Assembly (NCBI GenBank): GCA_963921195.1
Contig: OY992540.1
Coordinates: forward strand, 172,455,896 to 172,519,895
Reading direction: 5' to 3'
DNA from: Pegoplata infirma
Lineage: Eukaryota > Arthropoda > Insecta > Diptera > Anthomyiidae
DNA length: 64,000 nt
Below the pieces are notes generated by a model. The model searched no databases. It was not told the DNA's origin and saw only the letters and a list, made by a program, of their open reading frames with translations. Each line of letters begins with the position of its first letter. Within the stretch, counting starts at the first letter, position 1. Below are positions 12,067 to 24,594 of this stretch, one piece after another. The position numbers were made by a program, and so were the translations under genes.

Positions 12067-14141
12067 TAGGGTGCTCCAAAAAAAATGAAGTTGTTAAATA
12101 TTGGCCGTAACTCCCCCTAGAAACATGCATTTGGGTGTAAAAATATGTTTTGCAAAATTATAGGGTAATCGGATGTGGGTAAGGCGTGCCGCATCGGCCC
12201 TGAAGTTTGAAAAACGGATTACAAGGGGAAAATATGACTTTTTTGTCATTTTCTCAATTTTTTTGATATTTTGAGTAAAGTTTGAATTCAAATGGTCACA
12301 GAATTTTAATTAAGAGTTATTTGTCTATCAAATAAGGTATTAAAAATTAAAATCTGTTGAAAATCAGCCAAGTTATTACAACTTCCCCAGGCAACTAATG
12401 TGTGTCAGGCCACTTAATCAAGGAATTCTAGCCCCATTATTTAAATTTATTGAAATTATCTACTGTAAAAACATTTTTTTATTCTTCAAGTCCCAATGTA
12501 CTAAGAAGATAAATATTTTTCATTTTGCGTTTTGCTAACTTGTTTTAAATAAATGCTAAAGTGGTCTGAATTTTTCAACACTATTTTCAAATCTCCAATT
12601 TTAAATTTTTATTTTTTTTGTTAAAGAAATTTTAAAAATTCGACTATTGGAGTTTAAGGATTGGTTAAGCACATACCAAGGAATGAAAACCCCAAAAATT
12701 GTAGGGTTTGCTGTTTTCATTTGGCTTTTACAGTGATTTAATTTTGGCGGATTTCGGGAAAGTAGTGATTTGTGGCCCTTTTTTGGCTTTTATTTTTTTT
12801 CTTTTGTTTTTTTTACAAACTTCATATGTTTTGGACCATATTATATGAACACGAGATAGAATACTCCAATTCGCAAATTCAGGGCAAAATTGAGAAATTA
12901 AAAATTGCCCCAACTAAAGGTCAAAGGTCAAATTTTAGAAGATTTTTAATTTTTAAACATTAACAGATTTTCTGAGTGGAAATATATAAAACTACTTGAT
13001 GTCATTGTAAAAGGTCTTAACACATGTCTTTTTGTTTAAATTCAGAATATTAACCCTTTAGTGCTGGTGGGGCCTATTCGACCCATTGATCAAAATACAC
13101 TATAATGTATCTCAATTAAATTAAAAAAATTATAGGCCCCAACAGCACTTAAGGGTTAAATATCTAAATTTTAAATATTTGCCATTTAGTTTAGACCAAT
13201 TAAAATAACATCAAGTAGATTTCACAAAATCCACCCAGCAAATTTGTTAATGTTTAAAAATTCAAAATTTTCTAAAATTTGACCTTTGACCCTTAACAGG
13301 CGCAATTTTTTTATATCTCAATTTCGCCCTAATTTTGCGAATTGAAGTATTCTATCTCGTGTTGATATAATTCGGTCCAAAACATATGAAGTTTGTAAAA
13401 AAAACCAAAAAAAAAATAAAAGCTAAAAAAGGGCCAAAAATCACTACTTTCCCGAAATCCGCCAAAATTAAATCACTGTAAAAGCCAAATGAAAACAGCA
13501 AGCCCTACAATTTTTGGGGTTTTTGTTCCTTTATATGTGCTTAACAAATCCTTAAACTCCAATAGTCGAATTTTTAAAATTTCTTAAACAAAAAAAATAA
13601 AAATTTAAAATTGGAGATTTGAAAATAGTGTTGAAAAATTCAGACCACTTTAGCATTTATTTAAAACAAGTTAGCAAAACGCAAAATGAAAAATATTTAT
13701 CTTCTTAGTACATTGGGACTTGAAGAATAAAAAAATGTTTTTACAGTAGATAATTTCAATAAATTTCAAAAATGGGGCTAGAATTCCTTGATTAAGTGGC
13801 CTGACACACGTTAGTTGCCTGGGGAAGTTGTAATAACTTGGCTGATTTTCAACCGATTTTAATTTTTAATAACTTATTTGATAGACAATTAACTCTTAAT
13901 TAAAATTCAGTGACCATTTGAATTCAAACTTAACTCAAAATATCAAAAAAATTGAGAAAATGACAAAAAAGTCATATTTTCTCCTTGTAATCCGTTTTTC
14001 AAACTTCAGGGCCGATGCGGCACGCCTTACCCACATCCGATTACCCTATAATTTTGCAAAACATATTTTTACACCCAAATGCATATTTCTAGGGGGAGTT
14101 ACGGCCAATATTTAACAACTTCATTTTTTTGGAGCACCCTA
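12067..14141. mobile_element. Element E, TAGGGTGCTCCAAAA near-perfect 2-kb hairpin
   Basis: Ends TAGGGTGCTCCAAAAAAAA and inverse, with 8-bp TSD GTGTACAT (12059-12066 and 14142-14149). The two ~1-kb arms are mirror images with few differences, joined near 13080-13150. Mirror frames at 12094-12291 and 13918-14115, and at 12728-12963, come from this symmetry. A transcript through it would fold into a very long double-stranded RNA. Confidence 0.9.
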
Positions 14142-14149
14142 GTGTACAT

Positions 14150-14904
14150 TAGGGTTAGTACTTTTTGCATTATTTGCAAATATGCAACCTCCATCCTCGG
14201 AATAGTGTAGGGCATGGAAAATAACTAAGAACTGTTAGTTTAGATTTTCGCGATCGTGAAAAAACTTCACGCACCAAATGCATTGAAGTTTTGTATATAC
14301 GATTTTTTTATTTTTTTTATTAAAGTTTCACTTTTCTCTTAATAAGGATCATTTTGGAAACCAGATTTGGAATCAGCATTGAGAGGAAAATCAAAAACGA
14401 GTGTCCAGACCGCTGACCCATCAAAAAATTTTTAAAATTTCTGTCAGTGTTTTATAATTTTACCATTAGAAAAAAACTTTGAAGCCTTATAACTTTTTAA
14501 TGGGTTGTGATAGAAAGGTGCTTTTTGTACCAATTTTCTTAGCAAAAACTGCCATTTCGACGTGCATTATTAAAAAAATAATTTAAATTTTTAAAAAAAA
14601 AAATCGATTTTTCCGCCCCCTGCTGTGGGTTATTGGAACTTTTTTTAAAAACTCAAAAAACTGCTATTGTATTAATTTTTGCTGTAGAATCGACTGGTGA
14701 AATCCGATTTGCAATATATTCAGCCGTTTTTTCTCTGCAGAAAAATCAGCTCAAAATCCGCGATTTCAAATGCTTTGAACCACCCCAAGGACTGAAAATT
14801 TTTTCAAAAAAATACCGCCATTCTTTTTAGCTCCCCTAAATCCTTTAAAAAAATGATGATATCCGATAAGTAGATAAAGTGACATAGTCACCAAACGAAC
14901 TCTA
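14150..14904. mobile_element. Element F, TAGGGTTAGTAC ... AACTCTA, mismatched flanks
   Basis: Abuts the right TSD of E and starts TAGGGTTAGTAC; ends CGAACTCTA at 14904. The right flank ATGTTTAT is the inverse of ATAAACAT, the 8-mer used by A in K, but the left flank is GTGTACAT. Unequal flanks suggest a deletion or recombination after insertion. Not palindromic over its length. A 65-codon frame at 14633-14830 has no recognisable features. Confidence 0.55.
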
Positions 14905-16195
14905 ATGTTTATATATGTAATCATATGTGAAATATATATGAATCACATTTGAACATTTTTCACTGGGAAACCAAAATTTTTTTTTTTGATTTTTAATTTT
15001 TTTGTTATTAATTATAATATTACTTGGTTAGCTTATTCACGACAAAAAATTTGATTTTGGTGGGATGAGGCTTTCAGTTCTAAAAAATTTTGGGGTCCTA
15101 CAGTAAAAATTTTTAAAAAAAAAAATTTTTTAGTTTTGACAAGCAACGGTTTTAGTTGTAATGTTGCTTTTAATGATATATATTCATAAAAAAATATTAT
15201 TCATATCTGTGACATCTTGATCGTGTATCGAAAAACATCAAAAATGCATTTTTTACCCTTATTTAGATCATGATAAAGATGTCACAGATAGGAATAATAT
15301 TTTTTATGAAAATATATCATTTAAAGCAACAATTCAACTAAAACGGTTGCTTGTCAAAACTAAAAAAAATATTTTTTAAAAAATTTTTACTGTAGGAACC
15401 CAAAAGCTCTAAATTTTTTTTTTCGAAAAATTTTTTAGAACTGAAAGCCTCATCCCACCAAAATCAAATTTTTTGTCGTGAATAAGCTAAGCAAGTAATA
15501 TTATAATTAATAACAAAAAAATTTAAGATCAAAAAAAAAAAATTTTTGCTTTGTATGGAAAAATGATTTTTAAGGCCCCGCTCTTTACGGCCCCGTCGCG
15601 TAGGGAAGGCGTGGTCGTAGGGGCGTAAAATTTTTCCTGAGTTATTTTTTAGTCAAAAGGAAAAAAATGAGGGGGTACCGTCTCAACATTTCCAAAATAA
15701 GGGACACTCTAATGAACATGTATGAACATGCATAGTCATTTTCACCCGGGTAAATGAAAATTTCTGAAATGTATTTGTACATTTTTTTAATATTGTTTGT
15801 ATTTTCTGAAAAATTGTTGAGAAAGTGGTGATGTATTTATAAACTGTTTTTCTAAATATTCAGAAATTACACCGCTCTACACTCAAAAAAAAAAACTTGT
15901 AAAGTTACCAATAAATCTCGTGATTTTACGAGGCTATTCTCGTAAAATAGGACGTAGGTAAAATTCTCGTAAAATTACGAGGATTTCCTCGTAATTTTGA
16001 ATGCACCAAAAATTGGTAAAATAACCAATTTTATTGGTAAAAATATTGTTTTAAAACCGGAAAAATACAAAAAAAATGGTAAACTTACAAGAAAAAATGG
16101 TAAATATGTTTAAAAAAATGGTAAATTTACAAACCAAAATGGTAAATTTACAAAAAAAAAAAATTTTGGTAAACTTACAAGAAAAAATGGTAAAT

Positions 16196-18788
16196 GGGTC
16201 AGTCTTAGTGAAATCAATCAAAAATAGCTAAAAATTTTCGTGACCCCCTCCGATTTTGATGAAATTTGGTTTAGTTGTAACACTAAGTGTTAAACTAATG
16301 CACACTTATTTTCAGCCCTCTAAGTAAACAGTGGGCGAAAACACGGAGGGTCAAAATTTCCCCCAAAATCTTCCAGTCGCGACACTTTGCACCGTAAAAA
16401 CTTAATATCGTTGGTTCTACTATAGCTAGAAAGCCCATTTTTGGTTTGTTTTGAAGCTCATAATATGCTCTATAAGACCTACTATAACCAAAAAATTTTG
16501 GAAAAAAATAAGGGTTACCACCCTTATTTTAAGGTCGTGATAAAGGGAGGAGAAAATGGGGATGATGGTATCCCCCGATTTTTTTTTTACTTGATAATCT
16601 TATAGAGAAAGTCCTAAAGAATATATTCTAAAATTTTTAAGTTGGGACAACAATGAGATCGCTCAAAATCAAAATTTTTCACAATTTTCCCCAAAATCTC
16701 CAAATCGCAACACTCTTTAACCTTAAAAATTTAATATCATAAGTGCTTATGTAGCTACAGAGCCAATTTTATTATAAATTTAAAGCTTATAATACGCTCT
16801 ACAAGACATACCAAAACCAAAAAATTTTCCAAAAAAAGGAATTGGTGCCCCCCTTATTTGAAGGTTGTGGCAAAGGGTGGAGGAAATGGGGGGGAAAGTA
16901 TCCCCCGATTTTTTTACTTGGGATTCTCAAAGTGCAAGTCCTAATGAACATAGTCTACAATTTTTATGTTGGGACAACAATGGGATTTTTCAAAATTTTC
17001 CCCCCAAAATCATCAAATCGCGACATTCTTGCGCCTCCCATTGTAGTCCCAATATAAAATTTTCAGGACATGCTCTCTAGAACTTACTCTTTAAAAAAAA
17101 AGGTAAAAAAAAAATTGGGGGATACTATCCCCCGATTTCCCCCACCCCTTGCCACGATCTTATAATACAAGAGGCACCCCTAATTTTTTTTATTTTTTTT
17201 TTGTAATAGTAATATTGTAGGGCATATTAAGAGCTTTAAAACAAACCAAAAATGGACTCTGTAGCTACAATACAGTCCACGTTATTAAATTTGTAATGGG
17301 CAATTTGGAGATTTTGGGGGAAATTGTGAAAAATTTTGATTTTGGTCGATCTGATTGTTGTCCCAACATAAAAATTTTAGGATATGTTCATTAGGACTTG
17401 CACTTTGAGAATACCAAGTAAAAAAAAAATCGGGGGATACTTTCCCCCCATTTCCTCCACCCTTTGCCACGACCTTTAAATAAGGGGAGCACCCTTCCTT
17501 TTTTTCTAAAATTTTTTGGTTAAGGTAGGTATTGTAGAGCGTACTATTAGCTTTAAAACAAACAAAAATGGACTCTGTAGCTACAATAGCACATATGATA
17601 TTAAATTTTTAAGGTTCAAGAATGTTGCGATTTGGAGATTTTAGGGGAAATTTTGAAAAATTTTGATTTTGAGTGATCCCATTGTTGTCCCAACTTAAAA
17701 ATTTTAGAATATATTCTTTAGGACTTTCTCTATAAGATTATCAAGTAAAAAAAAAATCGGGGGATACCATCATCCCCATTTTCTCCTCCCTTTATCACGG
17801 CCTTAAAATAAGGGAGGTAACCCTTATTTTTTCGAAAATTTTTTGGTTATGGTAGGTCTTATAGAGCATATTATGAGCTTCAAAACAAACCAAAAACGGG
17901 CTTTCTAGCTATAATAGAACCAACGATATTAAGTTTTTACGGTGTAAAGTGTCGCGACTGGGAGATTTTGGGGGAAACTTTGACCCTCCGTATTTTCGGC
18001 CCCTGTTGACTTAGAGGGCTGAAAATTTGCATTTGTTAGTTTTTTACGTAGTGTACACTCAAAATAATAACTCTGTTAAAAACTCTGTAAAATTACTGTA
18101 ATCTCAATTCGACAGTTATTTGACAAAGTTATCTGTCGAAATACAGATTTTAATAATATACTTTGTATTTTCTTGTAACCGAAAAACAAAATTTTATCTG
18201 TAATTTTACTTTTTACTTTGTAATCTCTATTTTAGAGATAATAAACAGAGTTTTTTGTTAAAATACAGATTTTATAAAATACTTATGTTTTTTCTCGTAA
18301 CCAAAATACAAAATTTCAACTGTATTTTTATTTATTGCTCTGTAATTATAAACCCTGGAAAATTTTACGAGGATGTCGTGTAAAATTGGAGGTACTCGTA
18401 AAAAACTTTCACAAAAATAAAAAAAAGTAAATTTACAATTTTTAAGCATTAAAGCGGGCAAATTTACTCGATGGCATTTTTCAATTGTCAACACCAGATT
18501 GGCTATTTGACCAGAAATCAAATAGTCAAATTCTGGTCGCTTTTATCAATATTTTACAGATAATTCTGTAAATTTACAGTTTTTTTTATCGAAATCATTT
18601 TACAGAGTTTTCTTTGTAAAATAACAAAAAATCTTGCTGGTTGGAAATCTATGGTATTTTCTGCTGGCTCAGCAGAGTATCTCTGTAATTTAACAGAGTG
18701 ATTATTTTGAGTGTAAGAACTTAACCAAAATTCATCAATATCGGAGGGGGTCAAGAATATTCATGATTGATTTCACTAATAATGACCC
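16196..18788. mobile_element. Element R, GGGTCAGTC foldback with ~330-bp tandem units
   Basis: Palindrome with ends GGGTCAGTCTTAGTGAAATC and a degenerate inverse, flanked by AAAT (16192-16195 and 18789-18792); the unbroken phrase GGTAAATATGTTT elsewhere in P supports a 4-bp duplication. Each arm contains two to three tandem ~330-bp units with phrases such as ATCCCCCGATTTTTTT and TTGGGACAACAATG. S interrupts the right arm. Frames at 16842-17080 and 17285-17470 are repeat shadows. Confidence 0.75.
18056..18713. mobile_element. Element S, CACTCAAAATAATAACTCTG MITE, TSD TA
   Basis: Ends CACTCAAAATAATAACTCTG and inverse with TA on both sides (18054-18055 and 18714-18715). Internal ACAGAGTT and CTGTAAAATTAC motifs repeat. 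The near-identical ~75-bp right end occurs in S2 (31941-32567). Frames at 18258-18521 and 18554-18754 are not supported. Confidence 0.83.
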
Positions 18789-18996
18789 AAATATGTTTAA
18801 AAAAATTGTAAATTTACAAACCAAAATGGTAAATTTACAAAAAAAAAATTTTTGTTAACAACATAAATCCTCGTAATAAAATAATTTTTTGTAAAATAAC
18901 TGTTTTTTTTTTGTAAATTAACTACTCCTCCTTAAATTAATCCTCGTAATAAAGTTTTCAAAATTTTGTCAACTTTTTTTTTTAAATATTTTTCAA

Positions 18997-19772
18997 CCCG
19001 AGTAAAAAAGAAATGATATAGTCATATATAATGTTGTATAGGCATATAGATTTGTATGTGTTTATATCTGACACTATATGTTTCTAGATAAAATTATGTA
19101 TTGGAAAAAATATTTCAATAATTTCCAATATAGTATCAGATAATGTTATATATTATTATATGTGGTCACATATATAATTATATATGCCGTATATAAGTAT
19201 ACAAAATTGGCCAAATTTAATGTAAAATAATATATTATATTTAAGCAAAAACAGCAAAAATTTTCTAAGTTAATTTTGATATTATTTTATGTAATTTTAT
19301 ATAAAAAAATCAAAATTGTTAAAGAAAAAACAAATAATAAAAATTATAACAAAAATTAATTTAGATTTTTACCAAATTAAAATGATTAAAAAAAAACAAA
19401 ACTTTGAAGATTGTTGCTAATTCTAATTTTAATATAATCCAAAAGAAAAAAAACTAAATGAATTCAATTACTACATAAAAATATTTGTTTTATTTTTTAA
19501 AATTTATGGTCCACATTTTTTTTTTGAAAAAATTTATATGAAATATCAAATTTATATAATTTTTAATATAATTTGATAAAATTTTACAAATCCACATTAG
19601 ACCAAAATTCGGATCTAATTAAATCTAACAATATCATATATGATATTATTAGACAATTTTAGATAATTTCTGATACAGCCAATTTTGAGATCAGATTATA
19701 TCAATTAAGAGCTGCTACCAGATTAATTAATATATAATTACATAAAGGACCAGATTAATTTTTTTACTCGGG
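18997..19772. mobile_element. Element Q, CCCGAGTAAAAAA MITE, TSD AA
   Basis: Ends CCCGAGTAAAAAA and inverse, with AA on each side (18995-18996 and 19773-19774). Interior is very AT-rich with ATATAATTATATA-like motifs. Related by its ends to L (CCCGACTAAAAA). Confidence 0.78.
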
Positions 19773-20747
19773 AATATAAAAAAATAATACAAAAAAAAAA
19801 TAGCTTAAAAATAACATAATTTTTGTAAAATAAAGTTTTTTTTTGTAATTCAACTAGAATCCTCGTAATAAAAACTTTGTTGTAAAATTACAGTTTTTTT
19901 TTGTAAAATAATCTTTCAAAATGGTAGAATACAATTACGAAAATAAACTTGTAAAATTACCAATAAAACTGTAGTTCTCGTTTGAGCAAAGTACAAGATT
20001 TTTTGTTAAAAAACAAGGAAAATTGTTAAATATTGGTAGAACGGGATTACAAGGCATTTTACCAGGCGTTTTACCAGTTTATTTTTTTGAGTGTACAAAT
20101 CTGAGGTTTGTCGGTGCGTTTTGGATGAAACCAAAAAAAGTTGATAGGGTTTTGTGCCCCGATTCCAAAACGGTTACTCAAATTTTTCTATCACCCCGGG
20201 TGAAAATGACCATGTATGTTCATACATGTTCATACATGCTCATATATGATTCCATGTATGATAGTATATGAACAATATATGGAAATGTATGTCATATATG
20301 GGAGCATATATGAACATACACAAGTAATGTAATATTCCATATATGTAAATGTATGCAACTATGTGTGGATAGGTATATATGTATGTCATACTCCTTCATA
20401 TATGCTATGCATCTGCATAGCATACATGTCTTAAAAACAATTTTTTTAAAGGTTGGGTTCGGCAGAACTTTGCAAAATTGGACGAAGTTCATGTATGGGT
20501 TCAGTCTGAAAAAGTCGTTCGGTTGGACAATAATGATCATACATCATCAAGATTGATTATAATTTTTGTATTCTATAGGCGAATATGAACGGCTCTAACA
20601 TAAACAACCAAATTTAGAAGAAAATTCGAACACTCTGACGGTATTACTGTCAGAGCTGCGAAGGATTTCATCCCTTAATAAGATTTGGTGTTAGGAATTA
20701 AACTTTTATGATTGCATTCCCCAATCACAATTTATCGAATGAATTTA

Positions 20748-21684
20748 CCCGACTAAAAATAAATATACAGGTCCACATATAATTTGAAATTGAGCCATAT
20801 GTAATTTATTATGTCCCAACACGTATTTGGATAAAATAAGATGATGAAATTGGTGGATCAAAATAGCTCAAAATTTGTTATATTAGATTAAATATGATCG
20901 TTTTTGATCCGAATATTGGGTTTATCTAATTTGATATAATTGTATATAATTTTATATCATAAGATAAAATATGTAGAATTTTGCATATAATATTTTTTTT
21001 TATCTCATAATTTTCAAATTTATCCCAAATTTTTTTCGGGAAATGCAAAAAAAAAAATGCAAAAAAAAAATTTGTGTCCGGGACTTAGAAATTTAAAAAA
21101 AAAATCTAAATTTAAAAAAAAATTTCTTAAAACTTTGTTAATAAATTTTTACTTCAAAACCCAAAAAATTAACCAAAAATATTTTTTATCCAGGAAAATT
21201 CTACAAAAATTTTTCAGGACTTGTAAAATTTTTCAAAAATTTGGCAAAATTTTTTTTTTAAATCATCTTTAATGAAATTCTTAACTCCAAAACGCAAAAA
21301 TTATTTGTGCCTGGAAATTTTAAAAATTTTCTCGGGACTTAGAAAACTTTTTTCCCCCGATTCGGCACCATATATATATGTATATCTCATCTTGTATGAG
21401 GTCAGACATGGAGTTGTATATCATATATTTATTCATCTAATCTTGTATGAGGTCATTCATGGAGTCATATAAAATATTATATGCAATATCTAATTTAATA
21501 AAGCTTTATATATTGTATGTGGAGCAACACATGATTCGATATCATTTTATATGGCACCATATTAAATTTTGGATGTAAAACTTAATACAAGATACATTTA
21601 CATATAATTATGTAAAGTACTGTGTATGGCCATATATAAATATATTAAATAATATGTTACCATATCTAAACTTTTTTAGTCGGG
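20748..21684. mobile_element. Element L, CCCGACTAAAAA MITE, TSD TA
   Basis: Ends CCCGACTAAAAA and inverse TTTTTTAGTCGGG inside H2, with TA at 20746-20747 and 21685-21686. H1 carries the uninterrupted site (gtaaattcattcg near 10606-10622). The middle holds a repeated module with CCAAAACGCAAAAA and CGGGACTTAGAAA phrases that also occurs in J and near 59880-60200. Frames at 21057-21472 are repeat shadows. Confidence 0.85.
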
Positions 21685-24068
21685 TACATTTGATTTTAAA
21701 ATATAGAATGAATTCGGTTTCTTTTTCATTCGACTTTGAAATTGAATGCGTAAGTTTTTATAAATTCGATTTTTAAAAGTCTCATGAATAATAAATAAAT
21801 GAAATAAAGAATGCATTCAGTTTTTAAAATTCTAATAAACAAGAATTCGATTTAATGGTAAACATCGAATCCATTCCAAGAAAAATTTATATTTAAAGAT
21901 AATTGTATTCAGTGACTATAAAAATGGAATGTATTTTATTTGTGAATTCATTCGAAAAGTGGTTAATTCTTCGAAGCTTTGATTAGCCTAAAGTATCATA
22001 AAGTCCAAAGTATATTTTTAAAATGTTCGTTAGTTTTTATTAAAAAATCAGTGTCATAAATTAGTACAAATTATTTATATTTGAAAAAATTTCAATTAAT
22101 AGCGTTCCCAGCAAAACTTAGATTACCAAATAAGGTATAGGATCTCTTATTTTATACATTGCAGCATTGATGATTTTAACAGGCGATGAGACTCAAAGTA
22201 ATGCATCCACATTATCACAAAGAATACCAGTAAGCTATAAAATCTATATATATAAAGTAGTTACGTGACTGACTGATGACTGACTGACTGACATACTAAT
22301 CACGCATCATCCCACAGCCCAAACCACTGAAGCTAGAGTCTTGAAATTTGGATTGTAGTTTCACCTCCCGGAATACATATCCGCTAAGGCTGGGTTTTTG
22401 GAAATGTTGATTTTATGGGGTAAAAACGAAGGGTTGAAAAAGGGGAAAAAGCGACTACTTTGGTACTTTTTATTTTTTCTGAAAAAAAATCAAATGAATT
22501 TGAAATTTGAAATAACGAAAAAACATACTTTTGAAATAACGAAAAAAAAGTACTTTCTGGAAATTCGGATTCCTAAGGGTAAAAAGGGGTAAAAAATGGT
22601 ACTTTGGTACTTTTTAAATTTTTTGAAATTAAGGTCCTACAAAAATATTAAAATTTGCAATGGTGGTTCCAACAACTGAAAAAATTCTGAAAACGTACTT
22701 TTTCGAATTTCCGATTCTAAGGAGGGTAAAAAAGCGAGTACTTTGGTACTTTTTATTATTATAAAAAAAAAATCCTAATTATTCGAAAATTGGAATGTAG
22801 GATCCTCTAACGGAAAAACATTCCCAAAAAAAGTACTTTCTGGAAATTCGGATTCCTAAGGGTAAAAAGGGGTAAAAAATTGTACTTTGGTACTTTTTAT
22901 ATTTTTTGAAATTAAAGTCCTACAAAAAAGTTAAAATTTGTAATGTTGTTTCCAACAAAGAAAAAATTTCTGAAAAAGTACTTTTAAGAAATACCGATTC
23001 TAATGGGGTAAAAAGCGAGCACTTTGGTACTTTTTATTTTTTCTGAAAAAATCCTATTAATTTGAAAATTGGAATGTAGGATCCTCTAACGGAAAAACAT
23101 TCCCCCAAAAAAGTACTTTCTGGAAATTCAGACTACTAAGGGTAAAAAGTGATAAAAATGATAGTTTGGTAATTTTTATATTTTGTTAAATCAAGGTCCT
23201 ACAAAAATATTAAAATTTGCAATGGTGGTTCCAACAACGGAAAAAATTCTGAAAACATACTTTTTCGAAATTCCGATTCTAAGGAGGGTAAAAAAGCAGG
23301 GTTGGCAACCGAAATGAATAACGGTATCGGTAACGGTATTGGTATTACATACTTTTTATATCGGTAACGGTAAAGGTAACGGTATTTTCGATTATTTCGG
23401 TAACGGTGAACCGTTACCGAAACTTCAATACCGGTACGTACCGGTATTATGAAAAAAATGTTAACAAGTCATAAATTTGTTAAAAACACGTAAAAAATAA
23501 AAAAAAATATTTAAAAAATTAAAAAACTGTTATGTTCAGTACATTGTCTATAAATAATTATATTTTTACTAGTATTAAATACTATGAATTAGCTCAGAAT
23601 TAAATTAAAACATATACACAATATTGTAATTCAACAAATACGAACTCATGCTCGTAGAGGGTCTCTACTAACGACACCTTTGTCCAATAAGCAAAAAAAA
23701 ATCTGCATTTTGAGCCATATGAGAAATCTGCATTTTAAGTCATTTGAGAAATCTTCTGTTTATAGCGATGCGGTTTGCTAAATTTCTGTCTGGATAATCC
23801 ATGTAGAATCTGCAGAAAAAAACCGTCAATACAGCAGAAAAATTTTCTGATTTTAACAGGGAAATTTGCTGATTTTAAGTAAACAGCGTGAACATCAAGA
23901 CTGTTTGTCCTGTTGTTAAAAACAAAATCGACAGGAATAAATAAACTTGGCAAGGATGTTTCAGGGGATGTTCTTTAAGGGGTAGGGCGGGCGGGATCGG
24001 AGGGACACCTTTCCCCTCGTCATAGATGTTAAGAAATTCATTTTATTTATATTTACGCTTAAATAATA

Positions 24069-24594
24069 CTACCTCCGTCCCAAAATATTTTTAACATTTC
24101 TATAGATTTTTTTGTCCCAAAATAAACTTAACATTTTATTAAGCAGTGTTTTAGTTGAAATAATACAAGATAAAGTTAAAAAAACAATATTATACTAATC
24201 TCGTGTACTAAAACTGTAACAAAATTAATTAAAAATATTTGCAAGATGTCCCTAAGTATTGCATCCATAATGCATTTATTAAAAACCGTTAAAAGGGCCT
24301 CCAGCGTAAAATTTCTTATTTCATACGCCGCATTTTGTAATAATTTTCATCTTTTCGACCATAGTGGACACCATGCCTGTTTGTAACGTCGAAAACAAGT
24401 TGTCTCATTTATCTGGATGCAGTTTATTGCATCCATTTTGCACGTGAATTGAAAAATTGCAAAGCTATAAAGAATTTTTAAATTATTGATATGTCCCGAT
24501 ATGTTTTAACAAAAAAAACAAAGCTTTTTCAAAAAATCCTCCATAATCCCAGCCAAAATATAGAAATGTTAAGATTATTTTGGGACGGAGGTAG
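24069..24594. mobile_element. Element V, Stowaway-like MITE, TSD TA
   Basis: Ends CTACCTCCGTCCCAAAATA and inverse (TATTTTGGGACGGAGGTAG with one change), flanked by TA (24067-24068 and 24595-24596). The ~35-bp TIR starts almost like the CTCCCTCCGTCCC ends known from plant Stowaway/mariner-like elements. The 526-bp interior has a short minus-strand frame near 24370-24460 (starts MDAINC) but no recognisable transposase. Confidence 0.82.

Larger units (their letters stand above)
11958..14967. mobile_element. Element G, CCCGGTGAAAAATGTTC family, TSD AA
   Basis: Ends CCCGGTGAAAAATGTTCAT and inverse of CCCAGTGAAAAATGTTC, inserted in A' with dinucleotide duplication AA (11956-11957 and 14968-14969); the empty site is in element A near 430. 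Close relative of K in opposite orientation. It carries foldbacks E and F between its ATG-rich arms. Confidence 0.83.
11788..15711. mobile_element. Element A', second copy of foldback A, split by element G
   Basis: Left piece 11788-11957 and right piece 14968-15711 match element A; termini TAGAGTGTCCC and GGGACACTCTA are flanked by 8-bp TSD ATGAACAT (11780-11787 and 15712-15719). G interrupts it in the phrase ccatacaa/aaccaaaa that is intact in A. The insertion target differs from A's, showing independent transposition of the family. Confidence 0.87.
10052..15750. mobile_element. Element H1, CCCGGGTGAAAATGACC family (with nested insertions)
   Basis: Ends CCCGGGTGAAAATGACC at 10052 and the inverse (one mismatch) at 15750, with TSD TA on both sides (10050-10051 and 15751-15752). 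Its own sequence is about 1.1 kb: a short left arm, a body with repeated CATTCGATTTTTAT-like motifs, a conserved hairpin at 10701-10723, and a long ATG-rich right arm. H2 (20195-28365) is a second copy in inverse orientation, which makes the region look like a giant palindrome. N and A' are inserted in it. Non-coding. Confidence 0.85.
15880..20093. mobile_element. Element P, CACTCAAAAAA family, TSD TA, with nested R, S, Q
   Basis: Ends CACTCAAAAAAAAAAACTTG and inverse TTTTTTTGAGTG, flanked by TA (15878-15879 and 20094-20095). Its own sequence is dominated by repeats of ATGGTAAATTTACAA-like and CTCGTAA-like phrases. R is inserted near its left third and Q near its right; S lies inside R. No coding region. 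The stretch 15751-15879 to its left is AT-rich background. Confidence 0.8.
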
